Source: Euperipatoides rowelli
Taxonomy: Eukaryota > Onychophora > Udeonychophora > Euonychophora > Peripatopsidae
Direction: 5' to 3' (one strand)
NCBI GenBank assembly: GCA_003024985.2
Contig: PXIH01S0031974.1
Length of the DNA stretch: 12,878 nucleotides
The notes under the pieces are model-generated. The model ran no database searches. It worked only from the letters and a program-made list of their open reading frames with translations, and was not told where the DNA came from. The stretch's first letter is position 1. Each line of letters opens with the position of its first letter. A program made the position numbers and the translations under genes. Shown piece by piece: positions 1 through 7,465 of this stretch.

Positions 1-1110
1 AAAATTAAAAAAGAAAGGATTTGTTTAATGTTTTACTGATTTTGTTCTTTTTTTTTTTTTTTGGTATATTTTCTCTCCGATTTTAATATATTTTCTTTAC
101 AGTCCTAACCTTACTATAACCATGAACCCTATAGGATAATATAGAGATGAAATAATCTTTTCCTGAGCACCAATCTAGATAAGTTCAACTTACTACCATC
201 TGCCATATTGGTGGGCAGATAATGGAATTTGACCAAAATTAATAAGTGAGCTACAAGAGCCTATTAATGTAATTTAAAAAAAGCTACAAAACGTTAACTA
301 AAGATATACCTTTAATACATGTCTTTCTGTGTAAAGGTTTATGAAATATCTGATACAATTTTTAAGTTTTTATAAATCATCAATATATAAAATTAAATTG
401 AATTTATATTGATTATCTGATAAATAATTGTTCAATAGCAAACCTCTTGATCAGGTTCTTCTGGATCATTAGAACTTAGAAGTCACCGATAAATTTGTCA
501 GTTTTGCATTATGTAAATGAATTGTGTTTGTTTGTTTTGCTTGAAATGTTTCTTGCTGCACTTATGTAAATTTCTTAATGTGGTTCTCTTTAGAAATTTC
601 TTCTGGGAGCAGTGCCAGTGCAATTTTTAAATTAAAGGTTACTTTTAATTACTCATTTGAAATTCAGTGTTTTTTTCTGTCTTCAAATTATTATTTTCAC
701 TAATTTCTAGTTGTCAATCATGGAAAGAGATTTGTAATTAATATAAATAAATAATATGACAACTAAATTAAAAATAAATAATATTTATTTATGCAGATAA
801 ATAGAATAAAATGATACACATTTAAGAAGCAATGACTTGGAAAAGTCAGCAATAATTGATACAACAAACAAACAAAAATAAAATGACAGAAATTACAAGA
901 TAATTTACATAAATTTCTTGTAATTAAACAATTTAAATTCTTTTAGCAGAAATAATTTGAAAACAAATATTTAATAAAACAGGAAACATTCCATGCAATC
1001 TTTTAGTCAAAACTATTCAAAATTATATCAACCATAATTAAGAACAAACTTAGAAAATATATGATGAAGTAAAATAAAATTGGAATGTTTAGATTTCTAA
1101 TTATATTGTA

Positions 1111-1200
1111 AGGCTGGTGCCGCACTATGGGATTATAACCACACTGAATGAAAGAGTAACGCTAGTTTGCATTACCGAATAAGCCATTCAATTCGTCTAT
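1111..1200. other. Unassigned higher-GC patch, possible transposon fragment
   Basis: This 90-base patch is visibly richer in G+C than its surroundings and holds several CpGs (in GCCGC, AACGC, ACCGA, TTCGT). It starts AGGCTGGTGCCGCACTATGG and contains stop codons in the frames I read, with no good splice sites. GGCT near the start and AGCC near 1181-1184 form a minimal inverted match, too weak to call a terminus. I do not recognise it. Confidence 0.35.
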
Positions 1201-1808
1201 GTTTTTTAATTTTGTTTTTAAATATTCTACATTAAAATGGACAGTAACTTATATGGTACTGTAATCATATAGATGTTTCATACAGTACTTGAAAATATTT
1301 GTTTCAGCTCAAAAATAATAATAAGTAATGTGGATAAGTAAAAACTTCATTATTTCTTTTGTATAAATTGTTTAGGTCGAATAGATTTTTTTTAGAACGT
1401 ATTAAATAGATAATAGCCTATTTGCAACAATATTAATGTTATAAAATTGGGACATTCGATAAAGACAATTTATAATTAAAAGCAAGTATTCTTTCAGTTT
1501 ATTTATTTGACAGTTTATGAAAAAATAATGGTGTAGCCTATCCATCTTTTTATAAACTAGTACTCTTATAAAAGTCTTATGCAACTTTTACTAAAATGTT
1601 TACACAAAATCAAATATATTAACTGATATTACATCAAATTAATAATTAAACTATCCAAGTTTGAGGTAGATTGTGTTTGTGAGGCTAATTAAGGTCAATT
1701 CAGCTTGCTGAGACAGGAATGAAAGGAACTTAAATTGCTTGTTTGGTGTTATGATCGCAAACATAAATGGATTCATTCATTAAACCAATACGTTCAGTCA
1801 GACTAGTT

Positions 1809-1840
1809 TCACAATCTGTCAATTACATGACAGATTGTGA
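1809..1840. repeat. Perfect 13-bp-stem hairpin, 6-base loop
   Basis: TCACAATCTGTCA (1809-1821) is the exact complement of TGACAGATTGTGA (1828-1840), with loop ATTACA. A short outer inverted match (TTGTTTGGT near 1740 against ACCAAACAA near 1840) hints at a larger foldback of about 110 bp, but the rest does not pair. No T-run follows in a bacterial-terminator manner, and the context is intronic. Confidence 0.75.
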
Positions 1841-2461
1841 CCAAACAATCATAAATATGTAGCATACTGACAATTAAGTAACTTTCAGAGATCCTAATAT
1901 GAGATGTAGACAATGGAAAATGTTTAAATGAGGGTCTCTATATGTTGGATCTAAAATAACGTAGAGACAATGATTAATTTTGTTAACACACAGTTTTCTG
2001 CAATAGGTTCTAGATCTAATTTTGGGCCAAAGACTTATTGTATGTAGTGAATGAACGTGAATAATAATAATTTTTATTATAATGAAAGTATAAGATTTTG
2101 TTCTCTGGTATTGTAAAACTTTACTAATCTTTATTTATTAGAGTAAGGCGGGTCATAAATTAGTCAAGTAATCTTGAACAAATGTGTTATAGTATAATCA
2201 TGTAAGATTTTTTTAATTATCTAAGGAAATTTGTATCTTAAAACTTAAGATATTAATTCTTTTTCTAAATCTTTGAATCATTTTTTTTTTATTCTTTTCA
2301 ACATTTTCCTTTATTGTTTATGTTTTTATATGAAGATATGAAAGCTTTTACCGTTTTAAAGATCTTAAGTTGACATTCATTAATTTATTATTTCATCACA
2401 AGTCACATATTTTCTTATAGTTTAATGAAAGTAAATTTAATTATAATGTATTTGACATCAA

Positions 2462-2476
2462 CCCAGCAGTAGTTGC
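2462..2476 (+). repeat. Left terminal inverted repeat of the piggyBac-like element
   Basis: CCCAGCAGTAGTTGC, preceded by TCAA. It pairs with 3035-3049 at 12 of 15 positions. The following bases, GGT, resemble the GGT that precedes the internal palindromes, so the palindrome half may have been lost at this end. Confidence 0.65.
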
Positions 2477-2505
2477 GGTCAGAAAGTAACAAAAGTCGTT
2501 GCGGT

Positions 2506-2520
2506 GTATCTGTGAGATAC
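2506..2520. repeat. MITE internal palindrome copy 1 (GTATCTGTGAGATAC)
   Basis: A 15-bp dyad: arms GTATCT and AGATAC around GTG. It is preceded by GTTGCGGT, close to the left terminus text. Three related copies lie in the same element. In piggyBac elements subterminal repeats can serve as transposase contact sites; that role is inferred here. Confidence 0.6.
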
Positions 2521-2697
2521 AGGTGTTTATTTTCTCTTTTCTCAATATTTAATCTTTACAAATCAACTAAATATAACATTTTTTAAACTTTGACAATTGT
2601 ATATTCTTAAATGATAGTTTGATGCAATGTTAGTATTTTAAAAGAATATATAATAATTTGAAAAAGTGTGAAAAAAAACATTATATTAATAGTCGTG

Positions 2698-2712
2698 GTA
2701 TCTGATAGATAC
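2698..2712. repeat. MITE internal palindrome copy 2
   Basis: GTATCTGATAGATAC, arms GTATCT and AGATAC perfect, preceded by AGTCGTG as in copies 1 and 3. Confidence 0.55.
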
Positions 2713-2859
2713 ATATCTTATTAAAAAATATTAATAATGACACATTTAGTAAGAACAATGCATTTCATGTAGTATTGTTTTGCTTCAATCACTAAAATAT
2801 GTTAGAAAATATGAATATTAATTAAAATAATATAAAAAAGTTACGTAAGTTGTCACGGT

Positions 2860-2874
2860 GTATCTGTCAGATAA
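2860..2874. repeat. MITE internal palindrome copy 3
   Basis: GTATCTGTCAGATAA, one arm position changed at the last base. It is preceded by GTTGTCACGGT, the clearest form of the shared lead-in. Confidence 0.55.
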
Positions 2875-3018
2875 AATTACATAACCAAGGTATCCCTTGC
2901 CATCACAGCATCGCCTAATTTACTGAAGAAAAAAACTCATTAATTCAAGCACATTGAAGGCTGTATAATAGTCTAGCTCAGCACGTTAGCTAGAATGACA
3001 TGATTGAAGATGAAATAA

Positions 3019-3033
3019 GTATCTCAGAGATAC
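3019..3033. repeat. MITE internal palindrome copy 4 (opposite orientation)
   Basis: GTATCTCAGAGATAC. The shared lead-in lies to its right and on the complement (GTAGTCACT), so this copy is inverted relative to the other three, as expected for the opposite end of a transposon. Confidence 0.6.
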
Positions 3034-3034
3034 A

Positions 3035-3049
3035 GTGACTACTGCAGGG
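3035..3049 (-). repeat. Right terminal inverted repeat of the piggyBac-like element
   Basis: On the complement this is CCCTGCAGTAGTCAC, bounded on the outside by an intact TTAA. The palindrome at 3019-3033 lies one base inside it, so this end has terminus and palindrome together, unlike the left end where they are about 30 bases apart. Confidence 0.65.
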
Positions 3050-3344
3050 TTAAATGGAACATTAACTATTAGTTAAATTCATTGTTTAATTTTTAACGTG
3101 TTTTTGTGTTTTGTGTTAAGTTAAATAAATCTGCATTTGTTCTTGCTTTTTTATGATATAAATTTTATCAATTATTGTAAAAAAAAATATATTAATTATA
3201 AAACCACTTTAGGATAAAAAGTAATTTAAAAATCATGTTCATAATATACTCCTTATGGACATTTTTTATTTTTAAATAACATAATTTTGCCTATTATATT
3301 TCCACCCATTCCTTTTGTTCAGAAAAAAATAAAGGTAAATGTGA

Positions 3345-3363
3345 TCATGTTTTTACTCTTTAG
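3345..3363 (+). promoter_or_regulatory. Splice acceptor (3' splice site) of the receptor exon
   Basis: A pyrimidine-rich stretch, TTTTTACTCTTTAG, ends in AG at 3362-3363, immediately before the open frame. No AG lies between the tract and this site, so it should be the first usable one. A branch-point adenosine is plausible in the preceding 20-40 bases, but none stands out. Confidence 0.8.
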
Positions 3364-3558
3364 GGTTTTGATAATTCCTATGAAGTAGGATTTGAGTGCC
3401 TTCCATGTGCAGAAGGCTGTGATGAATGTCAAGATACAAGTCCGTGTATTCTTAGTTTAAGTTGGGCACAGCGGACGGCCATTCTGGTGGTAGCCTGTAT
3501 CATTATTGGTTTCTTGCCTGTAGTTGTGTGGTTCACTTTCAAATTTGCAGATGTTAAG
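3364..3558 (+). CDS. Internal exon of a GPR158/GPR179/Smog-like class C GPCR (juxtamembrane Cys module and TM1), partial gene
   Basis: This 65-codon segment is open in one frame, starts directly after a TTTAG acceptor and ends at AAG|GTAATG, so both introns are phase 0 if codons begin at GGT. Residues 12-28 read CLPCAEGCDECQDTSPC, with cysteines at 12, 15, 19, 22 and 28. Trp34 and Arg37 follow, then a hydrophobic helix at about residues 39-59 (AILVVACIIIGFLPVVVWF core) and Lys60, which suits the cytosolic end of TM1. The CxxCxxGCxxCxDxxPC spacing followed by TM1 is, from family knowledge, typical of the GPR158/GPR179/insect Smog branch rather than the longer cysteine-rich domain of mGluRs. 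Family members are plasma-membrane receptors: vertebrate GPR158 is reported as a glycine-responsive receptor bound to RGS7, and Drosophila Smog as a receptor for Fog. Ligand and exact orthology cannot be read from one exon. Local GC is clearly higher than in the flanks. Exon call is strong; family assignment is good; subfamily is inferred. Confidence 0.85.
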
Positions 3559-3564
3559 GTAATG
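3556..3564 (+). promoter_or_regulatory. Splice donor (5' splice site) of the receptor exon
   Basis: AAG|GTAATG is a good match to the metazoan donor consensus, with exon-end AAG and GTAAT in the intron. The coding frame ends on a complete Lys codon, giving a phase 0 intron. Reading through would add only a few codons (VMYFNFYLIFV) before a stop, so splicing here is needed to continue the receptor. Confidence 0.8.
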
Positions 3565-3826
3565 TATTTTAATTTCTATCTTATCTTTGTTTAGGATAAA
3601 TATACATAAATCATTTAAATTATACAATGTAGAATTTCAATAAATAACTTTTAATAATGTACAAAACATTTGTTTTTAAAGGGTGGTCCACCTTAACAAT
3701 TTTTTATATTATTTGTCAACTTAATTAGGTATAATAAATATCCCTGTTATTTCTAATTATTATTTTTTATACTAAATTATGTAAAGTAATAATTGGAGTT
3801 ATTTATTCTTGCTATTAACGAACAAA

Positions 3827-3854
3827 ATGATGTCATTTACACTGTCACATGACA
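3827..3854 (-). repeat. Isolated inverted copy of the array half-repeat
   Basis: On the complement this segment begins TGTCATGTGACAGTGT and continues to GACATCAT. It matches the second half-repeat near 4495-4522 at about 26 of 28 positions. It lies about 125-150 bp before the array and in the opposite orientation, so it could base-pair with array units in RNA. Confidence 0.7.
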
Positions 3855-3978
3855 TAGCTTTTCTTACTTATTTTATAAAGATAAGCTATTCTTAATCATT
3901 TTACAAATAGAAATGTTAGAGAAAACTAAAGGTGTGGTTTAAATATATATTTGTTTCAAGCAGACTAGATAAGAAAGG

Positions 3979-4618
3979 CTTGTTATCTTATGAATATGTG
4001 GTCATGTGACCATGTCAATGATATGATGTTAAGTTTGAATTTCTATGTGTTTTAATATATACTTAAGAACATATTGTTATATAATGAATACATGGTCGAT
4101 ATGACTGATTGAAACATGTTAAAATTGTCATATGACAGTGTCAGTGACATCATATTAAGTTTGAATTTTTATGTGTTGCAAGATATAAGAACATCATGTT
4201 ATATTAAGAATACTTTGTCATGTGACAGTGTGAATGAATCATGTTAATTTGTCCAGTGTCTGTGTCAATGATATCATCTTCAATTTGAATTTCTATGTTT
4301 TAAGATATAAGTAAGAACATCTTGTTATATTATGAATACATGGTCATGTGATAGTGTGATTGAATTATGTTAAGTTGTCTTGTGACTGTCAATGATATCA
4401 TCTTCAGTTGGAATTTCTTAGTTTTAAGATATAATTAAGATCTTATATAATGAATACATGGTCATGTGAAAAGTGTGAATGAATCATGTTAAGTTGTCAT
4501 GTGACAATGTCAATGACATCATGTTAAGTTTGAATTCTATGTTTTAAGATATAAATAAGAACATTGTTATATTATAAATACATGGTCATATGACTGTGTG
4601 AATGAATCATGTGAAATT
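3979..4618. repeat. Tandem array, unit about 124 bp with nested half-repeats
   Basis: Using GAACAT..TTGTTATAT..GAATACATGGTCATGTGA as landmark, units begin near 4067, 4189, 4315, 4439 and 4559, giving periods of 122, 126, 124 and 120. A shorter first unit (3979-4066) and a cut last unit flank them. Each full unit holds two related 33-35 bp halves beginning GTCATGTGAC, for example at 4461 and 4496, ending near ATGTTAAGTT. The first unit has only one half, so the half-repeat probably duplicated before the array expanded. Copies have diverged by substitutions and small indels, so the array is not recent. It has no coding capacity. It begins about 420 bp downstream of the TM1 exon. Confidence 0.85.
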
Positions 4619-5461
4619 GATTACATCTACTTCAGTTAACAAATATTATCAAGAGAATTTGAAGTAGTAGACTCTTTTTTAAATCAAATTTGTGATTACT
4701 GCTTTAAATTTTTAACTTGAGATAATTACTATACTCTTACAAATAATGTTATTACTATTTTAGCATGATTCATTAATATAATGAGAGGTGAGATTGTCTT
4801 AAAATAATATGTTTCTTCTTGAAGTTTTACTACATTTATTGTCTTAACTTGCTTCTGCAAATTGAAAATTACAGATATTAAATTTAGGCAAATATTAATA
4901 AATGTAGATCTCATGTTTATTGTGAGATTTGTTATCTAAAACTTTTCAAAACTGTTGATAAAAGTAAAGTTACACTTTAAACTTAATCGTAAGTTGGAAA
5001 TAATCATCTGTCAATTAGTGAATTAGAGTTAACAAATGTTAAACATTCAATAAATTCATATCAATTTTAAATAAAAATAATAATTTCATTTTACAACCAT
5101 TTTTTTTAAAATATATGATTCATAATGCAATTATTGAGTTGATAGAAATGTCTTATTCCCATTTATTGATCACGAAACAAAAAATTGAAATTAGGATATT
5201 TATTCCAACTGATTTCATTAATTCCAAATTCAATTATCATAAATTGTATTATTTAAATTAATAAATTCAATCTTAAATTTCAAAAATCAAATTAAGTTTC
5301 AATAATCTCAAAGATTGTATTACTAGTTGACATAGTCCAGCCTGTAGCATCAAAATTAACCAATTTATCTTACTAATATGAAAAGATATAAACCCCAACA
5401 TTTAACACATTGAAAGTAAATGAAGGAATTGATTTAAGAGTTATGATATGATTTCTTTTAG
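4619..5461. other. AT-rich intron without recognisable features
   Basis: Short A and T runs only. Open frames on the minus strand are short and low-complexity. No splice pair with receptor-like coding was seen. Confidence 0.6.
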
Positions 5462-5515
5462 ATTAAACAAATAAAAGATATGAACAGGACAATTTATAGA
5501 ACAGTAACGATGGAT
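5462..5515 (+). repeat. Diverged dispersed copy of the 98-bp repeat
   Basis: AAATAAAAGATA then, after a shorter gap, ATTTATAGAACAGTAACGAT: both blocks occur in the same order in the 6404-6628 repeat (about 18 of 22 positions in the second block). About 30 bases between the blocks are missing here. The similarity is moderate, and chance in AT-rich DNA is not excluded. Confidence 0.4.
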
Positions 5516-5530
5516 GAAAAAACCCCGTAT

Positions 5531-6326
5531 GTAATGACCCTTAGCGGCAGTGTTGCTTTTATTATTTTGTAAATGGTTTCATTGGTTATGTTTAATTATA
5601 ATTTTTATTTTATTATTACCTGACCAGTTTATACATTTAGCACTGATCTGTTGGTACCCGATATTACAGTGGAAATTATTATTTAGTAGCAATGTGTTTA
5701 TTCCTGATCAAATATCGAGGTGATTATCATGGCCTGTTGATTTACCATTTGTTATATGTCTCAATGATTCTTATTATAAAGGAAACGATTATCCATAATC
5801 CTGGATTTATCATGGATTTAATTACTTCTTTTGTTATAAATATTATGATTTTCTGAGAATTGTTGGTTACAAAAGATCCATCTTGTCTTCAATTTACTGA
5901 GCTATTATTATAACATTTTAAAATGGCAATAACTTAGGGAACTTGGCTATTTAGAATATCGTAGCTTCATATAATTGCATTTGATGAATACCATCTGGAC
6001 TGTTCAGACCATTTTAACTGAAATAATTAATTAAATCTTTTAATATTATAACAAGATATAGTATTAATAATTCCATCTGGTGTATGACTCTATCTAATCT
6101 TTAATAGCTTTGATGTTATGGTGGTTTATCATCTTGTCATCAGCAATTCTCAATTAGCCTACTTTTTCTAATCAAGTTATATTATTTAGAAGTATTGTAA
6201 ATAAGACCCATATCCTTAGAGGCTAGGGACTTATATTTTATAATGAAAATTGCAATAAATATTTTTTTATTATTTTGAAAGTTGATCGCTAATATTGGTT
6301 GCACAATCTGCTTTATAGCTATTTAT
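5531..6326. other. AT-rich intron without recognisable features
   Basis: I see no repeat, hairpin or coding signal beyond background. Confidence 0.55.
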
Positions 6327-6340
6327 TATATATATATATA
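6327..6340. repeat. (TA)7 microsatellite
   Basis: Seven uninterrupted TA units in AT-rich intron. Confidence 0.9.
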
Positions 6341-6380
6341 TTTAATAGCTGTTTTTCTGAGTTCATTCCATAAATATAGT

Positions 6381-6397
6381 AATAATAATAATAATAA
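6381..6397. repeat. (AAT)n microsatellite
   Basis: Five AAT units and a partial sixth, immediately before the 98-bp tandem repeat. Confidence 0.9.
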
Positions 6398-6403
6398 ACA
6401 TTG

Positions 6404-6628
6404 GATTCTGCAGTTAAGCAAAAGATACAAACAGAAGATGCCCATTACATTGTTCTAAACAGTGCAGAATTTATATAGCAGTAAAGATGGAGCAAACCTT
6501 TGATTCCACAGTTAAGAAAATAAAAGATACAAACATGATGTCTATAACAGTTCTTTATAACAGCATAGAATTCATAGAACAATAAACATGAAACTTTTCA
6601 ATTCCACAGTTAACTATATGAATTAAAA
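6404..6628. repeat. 98-bp tandem repeat, two full copies and a partial third
   Basis: The landmark GATTCYRCAGTTAA appears at 6404 and 6502, and as AATTCCACAGTTAA at 6600, exactly 98 bases apart each time. Copies 1 and 2 share AAAAGATACAAACA and then a GCAGAATTTATA / GCATAGAATTCATA block followed by AGCAGTAAAGATGG / GAACAATAAACATG. Copy 3 breaks off soon after its start. Copies differ by many substitutions, so this is old. Confidence 0.75.
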
Positions 6629-6638
6629 AATGTTGTCC

Positions 6639-6664
6639 AACTGGACTGGCAGTCCAGTCCAGTT
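6639..6664. repeat. Perfect 11-bp-stem hairpin, 4-base loop
   Basis: AACTGGACTGG (6639-6649) and CCAGTCCAGTT (6654-6664) pair perfectly around CAGT. Each arm is itself a short direct repeat of ACTGG. It stands just after the broken third copy of the 98-bp repeat, so it may mark the junction where that copy ends. Confidence 0.7.
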
Positions 6665-7242
6665 TTATTTTTGCTAGCAGTCTTTTTTTATTATTATTAT
6701 TCATGTGCATTTTCAAAGCACAAAGACAAAGGAAATGTTAGAGTTACTTAGTGTTCAAGTAGCTCTCTGGTTAATTTCACTTGTGTTAAAATTTTATTAT
6801 ACAATGCTGGATGTTTTTTATTTAAGTATAAGAGCCACATCTTGGCTTTTTTCCCCACTTATAAATGCAATTTAAATTGTTGACAAATTATCTGCTTGTA
6901 AAAAAAAAAATAAGAGGTTTAAGATAAATTCTTTCATTTTTGCAATATTAGTTTCTATAAATTTTTAAACATTCTTAACATTGACATTTAGTTTTCATAG
7001 TTAATTTATTTGGACATGTAAAGTGACAAAAAGATATCCCAGAAAGAAAAACTATAAATTTGATATTATATTGTGGATAAATTCTATAAAAAAAAAAAAC
7101 TTATATGGATATGTTAATTATTATTATTTATTTATTTTTCTTATAAAACATTAAACAAATGATATATACAATATTATTATGCTATATCTGCTCGAAAATT
7201 CTAAATAATTTAAATTATGTACCTTTACTCTATATCCATATA

Positions 7243-7330
7243 CAGTAAAAGCTTTGTTATCTGGCAGGAATGGGAAATGAGGCATATTGGTTATCAAAAT
7301 ATTTTGGTTATTTCATTTTACACAGATTTA
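7243..7330 (+). mobile_element. pogo/Tigger-like transposon 5' end, truncated
   Basis: After a TA dinucleotide (7241-7242) comes CAGTAAAAGCTTTGTTATC, then TGGCAGGAATGGG and GGCATATTGGTTATCAAAA, followed by TTTTGGTTATTTC. The order CAGT..GGTTATCYGGCA, then a purine-rich stretch, then repeated GGTTATC blocks is characteristic of Tigger-type (Tc1/mariner superfamily) ends and the MITEs derived from them. No matching inverted end (a TGCCAGATAAC...TTACTGTA type) occurs downstream in the window, and there is no transposase coding. It is therefore either a fragment or an element whose other end has decayed. The extent to the right is not determined. Confidence 0.6.
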
Positions 7331-7412
7331 TTGCATGAAAAAAAATTCCATTTATAAATAAAACCTATAAGGTGATGCTTGGTCTAGTGAGTAAGACTAT
7401 AAATGTTGAACA

Positions 7413-7465
7413 ATCTCATACACTGTTGCTTGTATATTTAACATACAAGCAATGGTGTATGAGAT
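7413..7465. repeat. Hairpin, 23-bp stem with two mismatches
   Basis: Arms 7413-7435 (starting ATCTCATACACTGTTGC) and 7443-7465 (ending GTGTATGAGAT) pair at 21 of 23 positions across a 7-base loop. It lies about 80 bp inside the Tigger-like end and may be part of that element or a separate foldback. Confidence 0.75.

Larger units (their letters stand above)
2462..3049. mobile_element. piggyBac-like non-autonomous element (MITE), 588 bp
   Basis: The left end reads CCCAGCAGTAGTTGC and the right end, on the complement, CCCTGCAGTAGTCAC: 12 of 15 positions match. The right end is followed by TTAA (3050-3053) and the left end is preceded by TCAA (2458-2461), which I read as a TTAA target duplication with one substitution. 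CCC termini with TTAA duplications are characteristic of the piggyBac superfamily. The inside has no coding capacity, so movement would have needed a transposase supplied from elsewhere. Four copies of a 15-bp palindrome lie inside, one near each end and two central. A 7-bp stem (TCTAGCT at 2972-2978 with AGCTAGA at 2988-2994) lies near the right end. The decayed left target site and diverged ends suggest an old insertion. Superfamily is inferred from termini alone. Confidence 0.7.
1..3363 (+). other. Upstream intron (3' portion) of the receptor gene
   Basis: No upstream exon of the receptor (Cache-type ectodomain or signal peptide) is visible, so the intron is inferred to run from beyond the left edge to the acceptor at 3363. 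It is AT-rich with poly-T near 50-62, and contains the 1111-1200 patch, the 1809-1840 hairpin and the 2462-3049 MITE. The stretches 1-1110, 1201-1808 and 1841-2457 hold nothing I can name. If an upstream exon were short and divergent I could have missed it. Confidence 0.6.

Noticed and set aside
1402-1584. 60-codon minus-strand open frame
   Set aside because: Low-complexity AT-rich codon content, no motif, intronic; random open frames of this length are expected.
3979-4618. CRISPR-like array
   Set aside because: Units are contiguous, about 124 bp, diverged throughout, with no short identical repeats separated by unique spacers, and the host is an animal.
4729-4914. 61-codon minus-strand open frame
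   Set aside because: AT-driven composition rich in Ile, Leu and Asn, no domain and no splice context.
6321-6346. TATA box of a promoter
   Set aside because: It is a (TA)7 microsatellite within an AT-rich intron, with no initiator or downstream gene.
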